DNA from: Lepidurus packardi
Lineage: Eukaryota; Arthropoda; Branchiopoda; Notostraca; Triopsidae
Direction: 5' to 3'
Length of the DNA stretch: 64,000 nucleotides
NCBI GenBank assembly: GCA_023053545.1
Contig: JAKZAN010000144.1
Location: 1-64,000 of the forward strand
Shown: positions 46,601 through 59,215 of the stretch, piece by piece
How the letters are laid out: each line of letters opens with the position of its first letter
Numbering within the stretch: position 1 is the stretch's first letter
Program-made: the position numbers and the translations under genes
Notes under the pieces: model-generated
The model's database searches: none
Seen by the model: the letters and a program-made list of their open reading frames with translations, nothing else
Told to the model about the DNA's origin: nothing

Positions 46601-49600
46601 GGCGCTGGGGCTTCTGTTTAACTAGTTTGAAGACTTGGCAAAAACTGTCAAACCTTCCAACCTGCTCCTCTACTCCAAGTACCTCAAGCAGTTCTTGAAG
46701 CCTAACATCGCTGAAGAATATATCGTCACCAACGACAGAATGGTAAGAGGTGGAGTGCACAGTCGAGCCAGTCGAAATACCCTTGAAATGCTGGCACAAA
46801 TGGGTATTCCTCCTGAAATTGGCAGAATAGCTCTGAGTAGGCTCGATGAGCCTAACATCGAGGGCGCGATCGAGTGGATAAATGATAACAGAGATGAATT
46901 GGAGAGGATGGAAAATTAAATGGAAAGAGGCTTCCACTCAGACATGCGACGTGGTGTTAATGCAAACACGCGTCCAAATGGTCTTTTGGAGCTTACGCCC
47001 TAGAAGTATAATGATAAAATTAAAGAGCCTCTTAAACCACTCATAAAGGAGATATTCCTGGCGGAACTGTACTCCAAAAACAGTTCCTTGGTACAGACTT
47101 TGTTGGTAGACAGTGTGGAGTGCTTCAACAAGGAAGACTACAAACTCAAGAGCTATGTGTCTTTCGCAGAAATTATGTCTGCTGATCTGATGAAGAACTC
47201 TTCAGGAGAAAACTTTGATATTGTACGATTGAGCACTCAGGTGGCACTCCTCCAGAAAGTAGCGTCAAAAGGACATAACAAAAAGGAAATCCGGAAGGTC
47301 TTTATGGGCAAAGAGCTGTTCAGTCAGCTTCTGTCGATCTTGAGTACATTCAAGGATAAACCAGCAGACAAGTAGCTGAGCGATGTAGAGTAGAAACTAA
47401 TAAATGACATACTCAGTCTAGTATCACTGCTCGCTCCCGTCGTCAACACCCAGAAGGTGTCTATGAAGAATCAATATTTGAAGGTACTTTCAACCCTTCT
47501 AGACTGTGTTGATACTTTGGCATCCATCAAGAATGACGCCTATTCTAAGAGCGTCGAAGATCTGGTAATCCAAATCATTCTCAAAGGATTTTCCCAGAAA
47601 AATGAGCCTGCTGTCATCCAGCGCAGTTCAGAAATCCTCATCCAGCTCATTGACAAGAAAACGAGTAGCAAGCTCTTTGATGCAATTTCGATGTTGTTCG
47701 AACTTGACACGTAACTGGTGTCGGCCAACATCGAGTGTGAGATCAAGAGCTACTTTTTGGCCCGCCAAGCCGCAGCAGCCAGTCAGAGTTCAGTGTTGAG
47801 AATTCCTAAAAAGGATTTTGTGTACGCGATGTAGAGTTACAATAACAACGAAGCATTCTACTCTCTCTCTAAAAAGCTGATCAAGAAGAAGGTTGAGAAG
47901 ATGCCCAACGGAAGAAAAGCTGTATTTATTGTGTATGATAGCGAGTTGCACAACTACGCGCACAGCGAAGTCCTGAACAAACCTTTCTCAAGCTTCACCC
48001 CAAGCCCTCTTCAAAAAAGAGTGATTAAGGTCCTAGTCAGCAAACTCGCACAGAACACTCTGAATGAGTAGGGTGTCAAGTGTATTCACAAACTTCTCAC
48101 ATCCTTCCCTCTGCTTAAATCCTACGTGCTCAATCATCCTGTATAGGAGGGTCAAACTCTTTTGACTCACATCATTAAGCTGATCCCAACTTCTGAAAAC
48201 AAACTATGGAATCTGTTGACTTGCGTTTGTCTTCAAGCTAGTATTCCCATTTTAAACAATGAAAAGACGATTCTTTACTCTTAGTTGGTGTCACACCAGA
48301 TCATCAACCACTACTATCAATAACTCAGCAGGATCGTTCCGCCCATACAGCCTGAGAATGAAGTCAAAACAGCATGGCTGTTCATCACTCTCGCGTATCT
48401 GCTCCAACTCAAGAGTGTTCATTCTTTCGCCAACAGCAGCTATAGTCATGATGTAAAAAAAAGTGTGAGAAATTTACTTGAGGATATCCTGGCTGAAATC
48501 GAGCTTAAGAATGGTTTGTATCCCATGGAACCTCTGAGCCTGATATACAAATGTCAAACTTTTGAAGCTCTCAAAGATCTTTATAAGGTACACGAAGACG
48601 TTAAATAAGGTAGCTTCGAAGATCAGCTTGTTCCTGTCAACGTGATCTTCTCGACTACCAACAACTTGGAAAAGAATCAGATCATTTAAGAACTACAGAG
48701 GACTGAGGAAGAACTTCACAATGAATAAGAAGATCCCAATGTCCTGATCTCAAGGCTAGAGAGGCAAATGAATAGGTTCAATATGATAATACGCATGTCG
48801 AACTCGGATAGATCATCAGGCCCCGAATACTTGCCTAACGATGCCCCCGAGCCTAACACCCAACCTCAGGCCAACCAGAATAAGGAAAAACCAGCTTCAG
48901 AAGAAAAATCAGTCGTCCACGAGGCTAAGATGGTGATCGAAGAGCCAATTCGATACTTGCTGAACTACTACAGCTGCGCCACTCCTTATGATTATTCTAT
49001 TCAGGAATTATAGTCAGAAGAAATAATACCTGAGAAAGTAGAGTTCGATGTTTGGTTGGAGGGCGATTGCAGATTTGAACGACCTCAAGAAAAAGAAACG
49101 TCCTATAACTTCCCGAAAAACAGCAGTTTCCTGAGCAGGCTGGAGTTACTCATCAAGATTCTGCAGTCCTCGACCAAGTCACAAGCAGAACAGAGCAGCA
49201 ATTAGAATGTGTAGAAGCCTGCGATACCCCCTACTGTTGTTGAGAGAGTGATCGAACGTGAAAGACTTGGGATTAGGGATATTTTAGCAGCACCCGATTT
49301 AGGAGGCGAAGGTATGGGTGGCGTGCGCAGACTCAGTCGCAGAAACATAGACCATATATTCGGACGCCATATGCTTGAGGATCCCAGAGAAGGGAGGAGG
49401 GAGAGACAGCTCGATGAAAATCATTTGGAAAGAGTCCTCGAATAGTATGTAGAGCCTAAACCTACAATGGAGGTAGAGGTGCGCGAGACTAAGCCTGAAG
49501 AACCCTTAAAGGCTCCTTAAGCCCCGCAGATTCGTTTAGAAGCTCAGATGGCCTCCCAGATAGAAAGTCAGATTCCTCTTCTGCCAGAGATTCCATAGCT

Positions 49601-52600
49601 TCCAGAGCCAGTCCATAACCCTCAGGTCGAAGAGCCTGAGGAACGGGATGCAGGATATTTACCTCTTATAGAACATGGAGAGGAAGGTGTTATGGAGTTA
49701 GAGCATATTCCTGAACCTATGATGGAAGTTTAGAACATCTCGAACTCTGTTAACTCCGGAGCGATGTCCCAAGAAAATCCAGTGCAGATCGTCGCTCCTC
49801 AGGTCTAAGCTATCCCTGAACTCATACATAACATTGGTGATAGTTCAAGGGAGGTCTTACGGATGCTAAATCTTCCCGACAACTACCTCATTCAAATAGG
49901 TGTTGATGCCGAGCTCTTTGAAACTCTTCCCAATGAATATATGGTTCAGTATCTGATGGAGACTATGGAACAGAATCCACCAGTCCAGAACCCTGCGAAC
50001 AACAATAACAACAGTAACAACAATCCTAACCCAGGGTCTAACCCCAATCCCCCGCCTTCTGAGTCCAACAACCCGAACCCCAATCCCAATAATAACGTCA
50101 ACCAGCCGTCTAGGCCTCGTCTTATTAGTGGTAACGGCGAAGAAATCGATCCTTCAGTATTCGATGAACTTCCAGAAGAGATTCGCAGGGAGATATAGCA
50201 CAGTCTCCAACCGAGAAATGTAACTAATGAAAATGTGGCGTTGTTGATGTCGCTAGAAAACCCTCTTGAGCGTGAGGAGATCCTAGTTCAGGCAACTCCG
50301 GAATTCCTCGAGACCCTGACTCCAGAATTGCAAGCAGAAGCTGAGATGATCCGGAGAAGATACTTAAGAAGATTGGTAGAACAGGAGGAATAAGAAGAAG
50401 CAATTCATCGAGGAGGAAGAAGACCCAAGAAACAACTCGTATACCCTCAAATTCCTGCAGACCTATTTTCCGAACTCAGCGATAGGGCAGTCTTGGGATC
50501 ACTTAAAGCTCTCTACATCGTCACTAATAACTCCTTCAAGCATCTAATCATTCATGGGCTTCTTGAGAACAAGAAGATTCAACCTAGGCTTATCAATACT
50601 TTACTCGCCATAGTCAGAGAGCCTTTTGAAATACCAGAGCTGCCGACTGGAATTGCTGCTTACAGTCCTGAAGGAGTTCGCAACTATTCAGGACCTTCCT
50701 ATAAGCCCCCTGTCAGGGAGAAGGTCTTGGCTCTGTTCACGGAATTCTTCAACAGCGCCAGCTACAAGGACAGCAAGTTCCTCAAAGAAAAAATATCATA
50801 TGACATGTATGGCAAACTCGAAAAGCTTAAACCCCTAGAAAAGCTAATTACTGCAGACTTCAACGATACGGAGTCCCATTATCCTTACTTGTAACTCCTT
50901 TACTACGCTCTATACAACAATCTGGAACTGGCTGCCTGTCTGATTGAAGGCCAAACAAACCTACCTCACCAGATCCTAAAGCGAGTCATCAAGTCAATCA
51001 AGCGAATCTGCAGTGACATCTCGCCTGCTGGTCTGAAACTGATCAATTCGCTTTCGGGTCTGAGCGAGAACGAGACACTAAAGACACTTTTCTAGGAATA
51101 CTTCCCCGAGAATAACCACCCCAAGATCAAAGTCTTTACGGAACTACTCAAATACAAATTCGGCCGCACTTCCTACTTGCCGAAACTGCATTTGCGAACT
51201 CTGGAGGCCTACAAGCCTGAGTACAACGATTTCCTAAACCAGATCTACAGAATCTATACCCTGGAACAGCTAAAAGAAATGAAGATCCTCGAGCAGTACA
51301 AGGGCATCCACAAACAAGTCATTGAGCATCTCGTCGCCAATCGAAAGAACATCGACACTGAGCCTATCTCAATCATTTTCAACTTGCCCTACCTCCTAAA
51401 CTTCGAGAGCAAAAAATAAATTTTCACAAATAGACTAGCTTCTCTCAACGATAGACACTTTGGTAGACTTCAAGTTTTGGTCAATCGAACTGACATCTTT
51501 AGGTCATCCTTCAACCAGATCATGCCTCGCAAAGGTGCCTAGCTGAGGGCGAATATGTCGGTGGTATTTGATGGCGAGATGGGTCACGACGCAGGAGGAT
51601 TGACCAGAGAGTGGTTTGAATTGATCTCTCGCGAAATGTTCAATCCTAACTATGCTCTCTTCGAGTTTTCGTCGTCCGGAAATACGTACCAGCCAAGTCC
51701 CAAGTCGGGCCACGATATGGGTCATCTGACCTACTTCAAATTTATTGGCCGAATCGTGGGGAAAGCTCTGGCTGAAGGTTGCCACATCGATGCATTCTTC
51801 ACCAGATCCTTCTACAAACAGATTCTGGGGCAAGAACTGGATCTTTCGGATATGGAACAACAGGACTATGATTTCTACAAGAACATGCTGTGGCTGAAAA
51901 ACAACCCAGTCGAAGATCTAGGTTTCAACTTCACCTACATCAGCGAGATCTTCGGCAAAGTGGAGCAGAGGGAGTTGTTGCCCGGCGGGTCCAACATCGC
52001 TGTCACAGACGAAAACAAGCACTGTAAACCACTACTTTTATTCGCATTATATGACTGATTCTTTATGGCTGTAGAGTACATCGAGAAGTACTGCTTCAAC
52101 AAGATGCGTGATGCCATCGGCAACCAGATCAACACTTTTAAGGAGGGCTTTTACGAGCTGATTCCCCAGGAATTCATCAAATTCTTTGATGCTAAAGAGC
52201 TCGAATTGCTCATTTCGGGCTTACCCACGATCGAACTCGAGGATATGCGCGCCAACACCGAATATTCAGACTACAGCGTCACTGACCAGGTCATTGTGTG
52301 GTTCTGGGAGATCATGGCAACTTTCGAGCAGCAGCAGCTGGCTCAGTTTGTGCAGTTCGTGACTGGCACATCGAAGATCCCTCCCGAAGGATTTAGAGCA
52401 TTACGAGGCATGCGAGGACCCCAAAAGCTGAGCATCCAACGCGCTGGGGATGTGAGTTTGTTGCCGATCGCCCATACATGGTAAGCACTTCAACCCAATA
52501 ATCAACTCATATTATTTTGGAACTTGTTTAGCTTTAACCAATTGGAGCTGCCGAATTATCCTACGAAGGAGGTACTTCTGAAGAAGCTTACGATTGCTTT

Positions 52601-52631
52601 GAACTCGGGCGCCGGGTTCGGTTTCGTGTGA
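43693..52631 (+). CDS. HUWE1: Giant HECT-type E3 ubiquitin ligase (HUWE1/UPL1/Tom1-like)
   Basis: About 2920 aa, the largest gene here. Introns are 43750-43789 (40 nt), 43994-44027 (34 nt), 52024-52074 (51 nt) and 52481-52531 (51 nt), and the spliced length is an exact multiple of three. The N-terminal ~1000 residues are helical ARM-like repeats, as in HUWE1. A UBA domain follows (LEMLAQMGIPPEIGRIALSR, near 46780). An acidic and Asn/Pro-rich linker lies near 49450-50110. A DUF4414-like ubiquitin-binding repeat follows (IDPSVFDELPEEIRREI). The C-terminal HECT domain spans ~51400-52631: VFDGEMGHDAGGLTREWF, FNPNYALF, GRIVGKAL, LELLISGLPTIELEDMRANT, FVTGTSKIPPEGF, and AHTCFNQLELPNYP with the catalytic Cys. 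Its TGC codon is split by the last intron. NKxEY carries a Glu encoded by TAG split across the 51-nt intron. Confidence 0.88.
52481..52531 (+). other. 51-nt intron splitting the catalytic Cys codon of the HECT domain
   Basis: GTAAGC...GTTTAG. Exon bases TG (52479-52480) join C (52532) to make the active-site Cys of AHTCFNQLELP. The length is a multiple of three and it contains no in-frame TGA. Confidence 0.85.
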
Positions 52632-53186
52632 TATCTAGCACTGGGTATTGAATGTTCATGGGTAGATGGAAGAGCGCGAAGAATTCAGTAATTAAGCTAT
52701 TATAGTATATGAATTGGAGTCGGAGGGTTCAAATTGCAAGGGGTAGGAGTCGGAAGTTGTGAGGCAAGTGTCTACGCATTATGGATATAGGGTTATGGGC
52801 TGTATGGTATTAGGGAAAATGAAAGAGGTGATCGACTGTCTATAATGGATATTAAAATGAGAGCGCATAATAGAGGGGATTGGGTGGGAGATGCGGGATC
52901 ACTATTGACTATTGGCTGAGCTCGTCGTGATAATACCCAGAATGGTATTTAGTTTTTAAAATTAAAATGAGTCGCTGGGAGGGTGCGGGGCTACCTGCCT
53001 CCCTTCACGTATTATCATTGGCCCATTACCCCAATTAAATAATCCCAGTGCCCTGCCTCCGAGCCAATCATAATTCAGAGACTCCCTCATTACGGATTAT
53101 TTTCTCTCCCTTTAATACCTCCGTAACTCCACCCTCTCCCTTATAATCCAAAACACACTAAACAATAACCCACACAACAACACACA
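52632..53186. other. Intergenic region upstream of histone H4
   Basis: About 555 bases with no supported ORF. It contains purine-rich stretches near 52700-52860 and a pyrimidine-rich zone near 53090-53140 just before the H4 gene. Confidence 0.45.
53064..53147 (+). promoter_or_regulatory. Candidate histone H4 promoter (CCAAT and TATA-like)
   Basis: CCAAT lies at 53064-53068 and a TATAAT-like box at 53142-53147, about 40 bases before the H4 start codon. Inverted-CCAAT and TATA elements are common in histone promoters. Function here is inferred from position only. Confidence 0.3.
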
Positions 53187-53519
53187 ATGGCTGTCGGACA
53201 AGGAAAAGGAGGCAAGGGAGTCGGCAAGGGAGGCGCTGGAAAGGTCGGCATCAAGAGATCCGCCAAGAAGACCAACAAGGCTTCCATTGAGGGTATCACC
53301 AAGCCCGCCATCAGAAGACTCGCCCGCAGAGGAGGTGTCAAGAGAATCTCGTCGTTCATCTACGACGACTCCAGACAAGTTCTGAAGAGCTTCTTGGAGA
53401 ACATCGTGAGAGACGCCGTGACCTACACTGAGCACGCCAGAAGAAAGACTGTGACTGCTATGGACGTGGTGTATGCTCTGAAGAGACAGGGCAGGACCCT
53501 TTACGGCTTCGGCAACTGA
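53187..53519 (+). CDS. H4: Histone H4 (ciliate type, extended N-terminal tail)
   Basis: 110 aa with no intron, ending TGA. The core from [20 protein letters not shown] through [19 protein letters not shown] and [20 protein letters not shown] is nearly identical to ciliate H4 as I recall it. The N-terminal tail ([20 protein letters not shown], then [10 protein letters not shown]) is longer than the canonical one and lacks the usual KRHRK block that carries K16 and K20. H4 forms a tetramer with H3 in nucleosomes. The Glu codons are all GAG, with none TAA or TAG. The usual last residue Gly is Asn. The gene is GC-rich with strongly biased codons, as expected for high expression. Confidence 0.97.
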   Translation: MAVGQGKGGKGVGKGGAGKVGIKRSAKKTNKASIEGITKPAIRRLARRGGVKRISSFIYDDSRQVLKSFLENIVRDAVTYTEHARRKTVTAMDVVYALKRQGRTLYGFGN

Positions 53520-53703
53520 TGGTTCTGATTTTGTTAGAAATCATACTCTAATTAACAATCTGTAATGTTTTTTAATTCGAAATGTCGTCTGAGTGGTGCG
53601 CCATCCCATATATTTGTTATCACTATGACTGCCTGGCTCCCCACAGTTCTCTCACAATAACTCCAAACTGTCCCTCAAGACAGGACAACCCTCCTGGCAA
53701 TAC

Positions 53704-54225
53704 TCAGCCAAACCTGTACGCTTCGAACATCTTCATAAAGTTGTTTAGGAATACCAGCTGTTGTTTTGGGCTCATTTTTAAGGTGACTCTGTACTTTTGG
53801 AAGTTCAGCAGATCCGTGTTGAGCTTACTAATCTGCTGGATTTGCCCAGGACTCAATGGTCCATTACAGTTTTATAGAGACTCGAGGATGTCCATGAGGC
53901 GTTGTTGCAATTTGTCATCAGTTATGTCCTACTTAGAGGATGCTTGAGGAATCTTCGTCGGATTTCTACTGGTTTATTTTTTAGCGTTGGGGACATATCT
54001 GATGATTTGAGGATAGAAATCATGAGTCGCAGGAGACTCTTCATCCTCGGTCTTTTTAGAGGCTAACCACGGTTTGTTTTTGGATGAGGCCTATAAATAC
54101 TCGGTTTTGGTTCGGAAGACTTTGTTATATTGGCTCTGGATGGTAGCAGAGGGCTAGGGGCAGGGGGGAAGCAACTGCTTCTCCAGGTTGTTTTTAAGCT
54201 CCAGCAGTTTGGCTTTCGTGGTCAT
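53704..54225 (-). CDS. Unknown protein (~173 aa)
   Basis: One frame from ATG (54225) to TGA, interrupted under the standard code by five TAA/TAG codons. The N-terminus is helical (LLELKNNLEKQLLPP), followed by a Ser/Lys linker. The C-terminal ~70 residues are helical (LQQRLMDILESL, IQQISKLNTDLLNF, QQLVFLNNFMKMFEAYRF). The Lys/Glu balance after Glu assignment is natural. No family is recognised. It converges with histone H4 at about 180 bp. Confidence 0.55.
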
Positions 54226-54630
54226 CGTGGATTACTGAGTTAAATAAAAGCTCCTGCTTAAACCCAATAAATATGGTACTTTAATGTTTCCGGTGTAGAC
54301 TGCCATCACAGAGAAGGATCCAGAAAATAAGAGATAAAAGATTGGGTATGTGGAAAGACAATACAATTTACAACAACTCATATAAAAATAAGCGCGGCTC
54401 CCCACACAACACTCCTCGCCCCGAAAAGGTGTCCAAATCTTTGGAACTTACTTGGTTCCGCTCTTGCTCTTCGAGATCTCGCAATCCTCGTCAAACACTC
54501 GTACCCCCATCTTTATACAGAAAAATGCAAGTGTTGCAAGTCACGGCCAACAGAGGCTGTTCAGGGTGGCACCTGACTGCAGATACCTTTGGCTACGGCT
54601 TATACTCTTTAACTGATATCATCTTCTGAT
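54226..54630. other. Intergenic region
   Basis: 405 bases between two minus-strand genes. A 95-codon plus-strand frame (54342-54629) has no recognisable content and is antisense to nothing real. I see no supported feature. Confidence 0.4.
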
Positions 54631-56115
54631 TCACAATTGGTAGCGACTGGATCGAGTCCGCAAAATTGACTTCGAATCGGTGGTTTTCATCCTATTGGTC
54701 AGTGAAGAGATAACCATAATTATGGGAGAATTTACTGTTTAGAAGTTGATGCTGTGGAACGCCGACTGGTAATGGCTCGTAAAGACACCACCATTCCCAG
54801 CCTTGCTCAGCGAAAAACTATCGAATATGTCCTGTGACTCATAGAGAAGAGAAAGCGCTGCAGATAGTTTGGGATAGACACTTATTTTTTTGACCGGTCT
54901 TTAGGGTCTGCGCAAGTCCCAAAGACTGGTGAAAAAGTAGTCACGCGTCACCATCATGTGATGGTCAAGGAAGGTAAAGTCCGAAATATGTTCCAAGAAG
55001 GGAGTCAAAAAAGTCCCCTTCATATGGGTTTCTGTTTGGATAGCGAGAGAGGTACTCCTGCGACCTAAGTTATAGTTTGGATGAATAGGTGGAGAGAAAG
55101 GTAGTTGATATTGGAGGAATACTGGAGTTGCGCATGTCGATGTAGTTGAGACGTCCATACTTGGTAGAATAAGCCAGGCGGTTGTCGTACTCCAGATGGT
55201 GCTTGACTTTAGTCACGAAAGGCACTTCATCCCAGCCTTACTATTACTCCTCTATGATCTGGGACTCCTGCCGATCGAGGATCACCAGAGGTATGGACTT
55301 CTCGAGGTTCCAGTTGTATACTTTGTCGGACTCGGCGCTGAGCAAGTACTCTTCGTTGTCGCTGAGAGACAGGCAGTGAATGGCCCCGGAGTGGAGATTA
55401 GGCAGTTCGTGTCTTTATGAGATTCGTGGTTAGTTGATTTGGAATGAATTTAATTAAATAGCCAGTGCTAAAGAAGAGTTCAGAATACATATGCACTTTG
55501 ATTATGCACTCACTAACCCATAACGCATTCAAGGTACGCTGGTTACTCTGAAGTCACGGACTGCAGGAAGGTTAGAAGAGCATTAGTAATTGCAGAAGTT
55601 ACACAGGGACCCAAAAAGTAAGCACTGGACAAATATGATGCAAAAAGGAGTGTGAACTGGGTTTACTGCATGGCGTAGGGATATTCCACTTCATCGGTCT
55701 CGGCCAGGCGCGGCACCAAACTGTCAACGGGCTGCAGAGTCTTTTTGTAAGCCTCTTTGATGTTCCAGATGCGAATATACTTCTGATTAGCAGAGACGAG
55801 CGAGATAGTGGAGTCGACCTTGCGGAACCACTGCACTGCCTTCACAGCGGCTTGGACTCTTTTATTATTCTGCCAGTCATGGGTCTGGGAGTGGGCTGCA
55901 AACTACGTGGCGTATGCGTACTGATTGAGTTGGGCATCAAACTAGAAGATCACGAGGCGTCCGGAAGAATCTCCGAGCAGGAAGTGGGACCCGTCCCTGT
56001 TGAACTCGAAACAGGTGATCTCGTCCTCGTTCTGGGGTGCTTCGAACTCTGCCTGACTTCCGATGAACTGGTGGAGTGCCAGTCTTCTGGGGGTAGGCTC
56101 GTTGTTTTTTATCAT
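54631..56115 (-). CDS. PPP2R2: PP2A regulatory subunit B (B55/PR55 type), WD40 propeller
   Basis: A WD40 seven-blade subunit that targets protein phosphatase 2A to substrates, including CDK sites at mitotic exit. Blade-like blocks in order: DEITCFEFNRDGSHFLLGDS with SGRLVIFQF (matches the start of B55), VKAVQWFRKVDSTISLVSAN, KYIRIWNIKEAYKK, LHSGAIHCLSLSDNEEYLLS, AESDKVYNWNLEKSIPLVIL, GRLNYIDMRNSS, ISDFTFLDHHMMVTRDYF, TSLWDLRRP, and a C-terminal SLLYESQDIFDSFS resembling SLYENDCIFDKFE of B55. An intron of ~60 nt near 55060-55120 joins DMRNSS to RRSTSLAIQT. One or more introns lie between 55670 and 55400, but their exact ends are uncertain. The protein is about 430 aa. The final ~30 residues are not typical of the family. 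Confidence 0.7.
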
Positions 56116-56627
56116 GTCTTAATGATTATTTATAAGTTTTAATGATCTGTGCCTATTTCGTTCAGGTACTTTTGCCACCTTTTCCCGACACCCTCCCAAT
56201 ATTTTTAAATGTCCAATGCCACCCATATGGTTGTTGGGACGTGTCCAATCCGACTGCTGAGACCTACCCTTAGTGGCTAGATGGGAGAGCCCTGGGCAGG
56301 GTATTTGTTGAATCAACAATAAGGGGGAATGCTGGTCGGAAAATTAATTTACTAATATTTTGAAAGCAGAAGCCAGAGAATATGGTGCTTGGCAATCGCC
56401 TGTAAATCGCCAGAGTCTGCAGAAGAAGAATGCCCCTAAAAAGCAGGCCACCCTTTTCGAAGGAAAAGAATAAAAGGGAAAGACTGGCATTTTCCACTAG
56501 TAATCCAAAAGATATCCATATTTTTCATACTTCATATACTTATCGTACTTTTGCCGTTCATACATCTTATTCTTATTACTATTTCTATCACTCTCATTGC
56601 CTTGGTTTTTACTTCATATAAAACGCG
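56116..56627. other. Intergenic region
   Basis: About 510 bases between the B55 start and the NDC80 stop, both on the minus strand. It is AT-rich at 56340-56360 and 56500-56600. No supported gene is seen. Confidence 0.4.
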
Positions 56628-58388
56628 TCATTCATTAGAGGCCCTTTTTCCCTGTATTGCCCCTCTCGGCTCCAGGATCTATGGGTTCTACTATACAAGC
56701 TTCTCGTTTAGCTTCGCCAGGCCTCCGCTGCTTGCTGCCAGCCTCTACAGGACTTTCCTTTTCAGTTTCCGAGCCTATGTCTTCCGGGCTCCCCAAATTT
56801 CTGCCTGTCCCTATTCATACTCCTTCGCGAACTTCGTCAGTTCGGCTAACTCATCCATAACTTGAGTGGCTTCCTTCTCCAGCTTCTCATTCTAAGCTTC
56901 TGCCTCCTGGAGTCTAAGTGCTGCGCGTTCTCCCTGTTCCTTAGCGGCCTGGATATCCCCTGCGATATGCTCCAGCTTTTCCAACAGAATCTTCAACTCC
57001 TCTTCGGCCTTACGAATCTGTTATTGTGTTTATCTTCCAACTTGCTCCTCTTTGAGCACTTTGGTCTCATATCCCAACTCCTGCTCTCGTAATTTCCGGG
57101 TCTGTAGCTGCACTTCTCCTGCGTTTCGCTTGGCCTCTGCTCCTGCATCTGCAAGCAGTTTCCTGTGTCTGTCAACCTCAGGTCCTGCTAATCTACTGAG
57201 TTCCTAGAGGATAGGCTGGGCTCGAAGATTCGCCACATCTGACATGTTGAGTGGATCATTGAATTGCTGGATAATAAGACTTCGATCATAGACAAGGCCT
57301 TTTTCGATATCAGCAACAGTTGGGGCGAGGGTAGGGGCTTTGAGTACCAGAAGGCGTAGAAGATCATGGTTAAGACGCTGATTGACGAAGTATTGTTCGA
57401 TAGATGACTCGACAGTCATGATGCGACGGAGCCTCTCCTGACACTGGGCGTCATAGTGCAGCTTCTTCTCTCCAGCAACCTGGCTGTGCCTCACTATGTT
57501 CATCTCGATCTCCTGAATCTGGGAGTTCAGATTCTGAACATCTGCCACGGACAACTCTTGTGACTTCACCATCTCCTACAATCTGCGCACTTCAGCTTTT
57601 TCCTTTTCTAGAATTCGCTGGGACTATTGCATTTTCGACTGATTTTGACTGATCAGGACTTCAGTATCGTTATTTTCTTGGTCTAATCGGATCACTTCTT
57701 GTTCTTAGTGGAAAAGCAGTGACTTTGCCTGTTCCAGCTATTTTTCATAGTAGGCTACCTCTTTCTGGCTGCTCAGTAGATTCTCAATCGCAAGATCCAT
57801 TGACTTGTTCTTGAAGGCAAGTTCCTCGCAAGCTCTTCGCTTCTACTCTTGCACTTGGACTAGATGTTGCTCCAGTGCCGTACAATCTTCCTCGTCATTA
57901 AAAAACGACTTCAGCAGCCGCCCCTCGGTCTAATCCTCCCTCATTAGATTTCGTGGGCCTCCGGGACTGTCTTCTTCAAGGATTCGTAATTCTACTATCC
58001 GTGAAAGCCAGTACAGCATATCAAGAACTGCCCCCCAGGTATGAGGCGCACCGATAGGATTAAAGGCGTTGCGGTTGATAGCAGCAGCTTTATAGCCCAG
58101 GGATAAAAATACCTGAGGATATTTTTAGTTCTTCATATTTCGAACGTCATCCTCACGGTCAAGCCTGCGGAGGAAGCTCTCTAAGACATCGACAAGGGTT
58201 TCGCGTCCAGGCTTGAGGGAGGTGATCCTGGCATTATCTCGATGGCACATATTGAGGACTCGAAGGATGTGCTTGGAGAGTTCCTCGTGCTTTTGGGCTT
58301 GGGGGAGAGGGTTGTTCTTGAGGTTAGAAAAGAAAGTGGGTCTTTCTTTGCTTTTGCGTTCCTAGTCCATAGTTTTGCGAGGTAGCAT
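56628..58388 (-). CDS. NDC80: Kinetochore protein NDC80 (HEC1)
   Basis: An uninterrupted frame of about 586 aa (human ~640). NDC80 is the microtubule-binding subunit of the Ndc80 complex at the outer kinetochore. The N-terminus is short and basic. The calponin-homology domain is seen in FLSLGYKAAAINRNAF, then IGAPHTWGAVLDMLYWLSRI, where GAPHTW is the family signature. From residue ~190 to the end it is an almost continuous coiled coil (LLSSQKEVAYYEK, LNSQIQEIEMNIVRHSQ, VLKEEQVGR, RKAEEELKILLEKLEHI). A possible loop lies near 57300 (APTLAPTVADIEKGL). Several TAA/TAG codons in the coiled coil fit Glu. The start at 58388 (MLPRKTMD) is preferred over the in-frame Met at 58370, but the choice is not certain. 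Confidence 0.85.
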
Positions 58389-59215
58389 GCCGGGAATTAC
58401 AGAGAGAAAGAGAGGGTTTTTATGGTTTGGGGCGCTGGGAAATTGAATAAGCAAATTTAAAATTAAGCAGGAGAAGAGGGGTGCGCTAAATAATGAGACT
58501 GAGCAAGTCAGCCGTAGGAGGGGCTGGGTTTCGTATATGAAAAAGGCATCGAGTCGATATCTATCCACTAAATATTTATGCCGTGTCACACACCATTCTA
58601 TTGATTTTTTGATGGGCTGCCTCTCTTAAAATATATACAAGACCTACAAATCGAGTTTCTTCAGAATTCAGTGCCAGAGTTATCAGCTGCGACGGCCTTC
58701 TGTCTCCATCGCATTTCCATATAACTCTTCGCCCCCCGTTAACTCCACCCCTTTTCGGACAGAAAACCCTTGTTTCCCTATCTGTCCAACCTCCCCAAAT
58801 ACATAGAAACTATATATCATTGTTTTACATCCACAAAATCCATACAACCTGCAGATGCATCTTCAAGAGGAGCGCCCCCAAATATCAGGCACCCGAGCCC
58901 TATGACGTAGACAGTGCAGAGAGAAAGCATTTTGACCCCTGAACCCCCCCTGGACTGATGTGAAATTATGGCTGTCAAATGACGAGTAGAGTGAAACTCA
59001 GGCTTTGATTTGGATGGCGTGATTTTCTAGGAGCATGAATGGAAGGACGGACAAAATTCGTGGAAATTAGGATAAAAAAGTCGAATGTCTGGACTCGAAG
59101 TGGCGAGGCCCAGCAGATAAGGAACCATATCCGTCGCCCATTATAATATAAATAATTATTTTTTGAATCTACTGTGCTTGCCCTACCAATCCTAGCAAGA
59201 GTCCCAATAAACAAC
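58389..59215. other. Long divergent intergenic region
   Basis: About 830 bases between NDC80 (minus) and the next plus-strand gene, the longest spacer in the window. Pyrimidine-rich tracts lie at 58680-58800 and an AT-rich stretch at 59140-59165. A 121-codon minus frame at 58975-59340 overlaps the start of the real plus-strand gene and looks like a shadow. No RNA gene is recognised. Confidence 0.45.

Noticed and set aside
54342..54629. 95-codon plus-strand ORF
   Set aside because: No motif, and it lies in a spacer between two real minus-strand genes.
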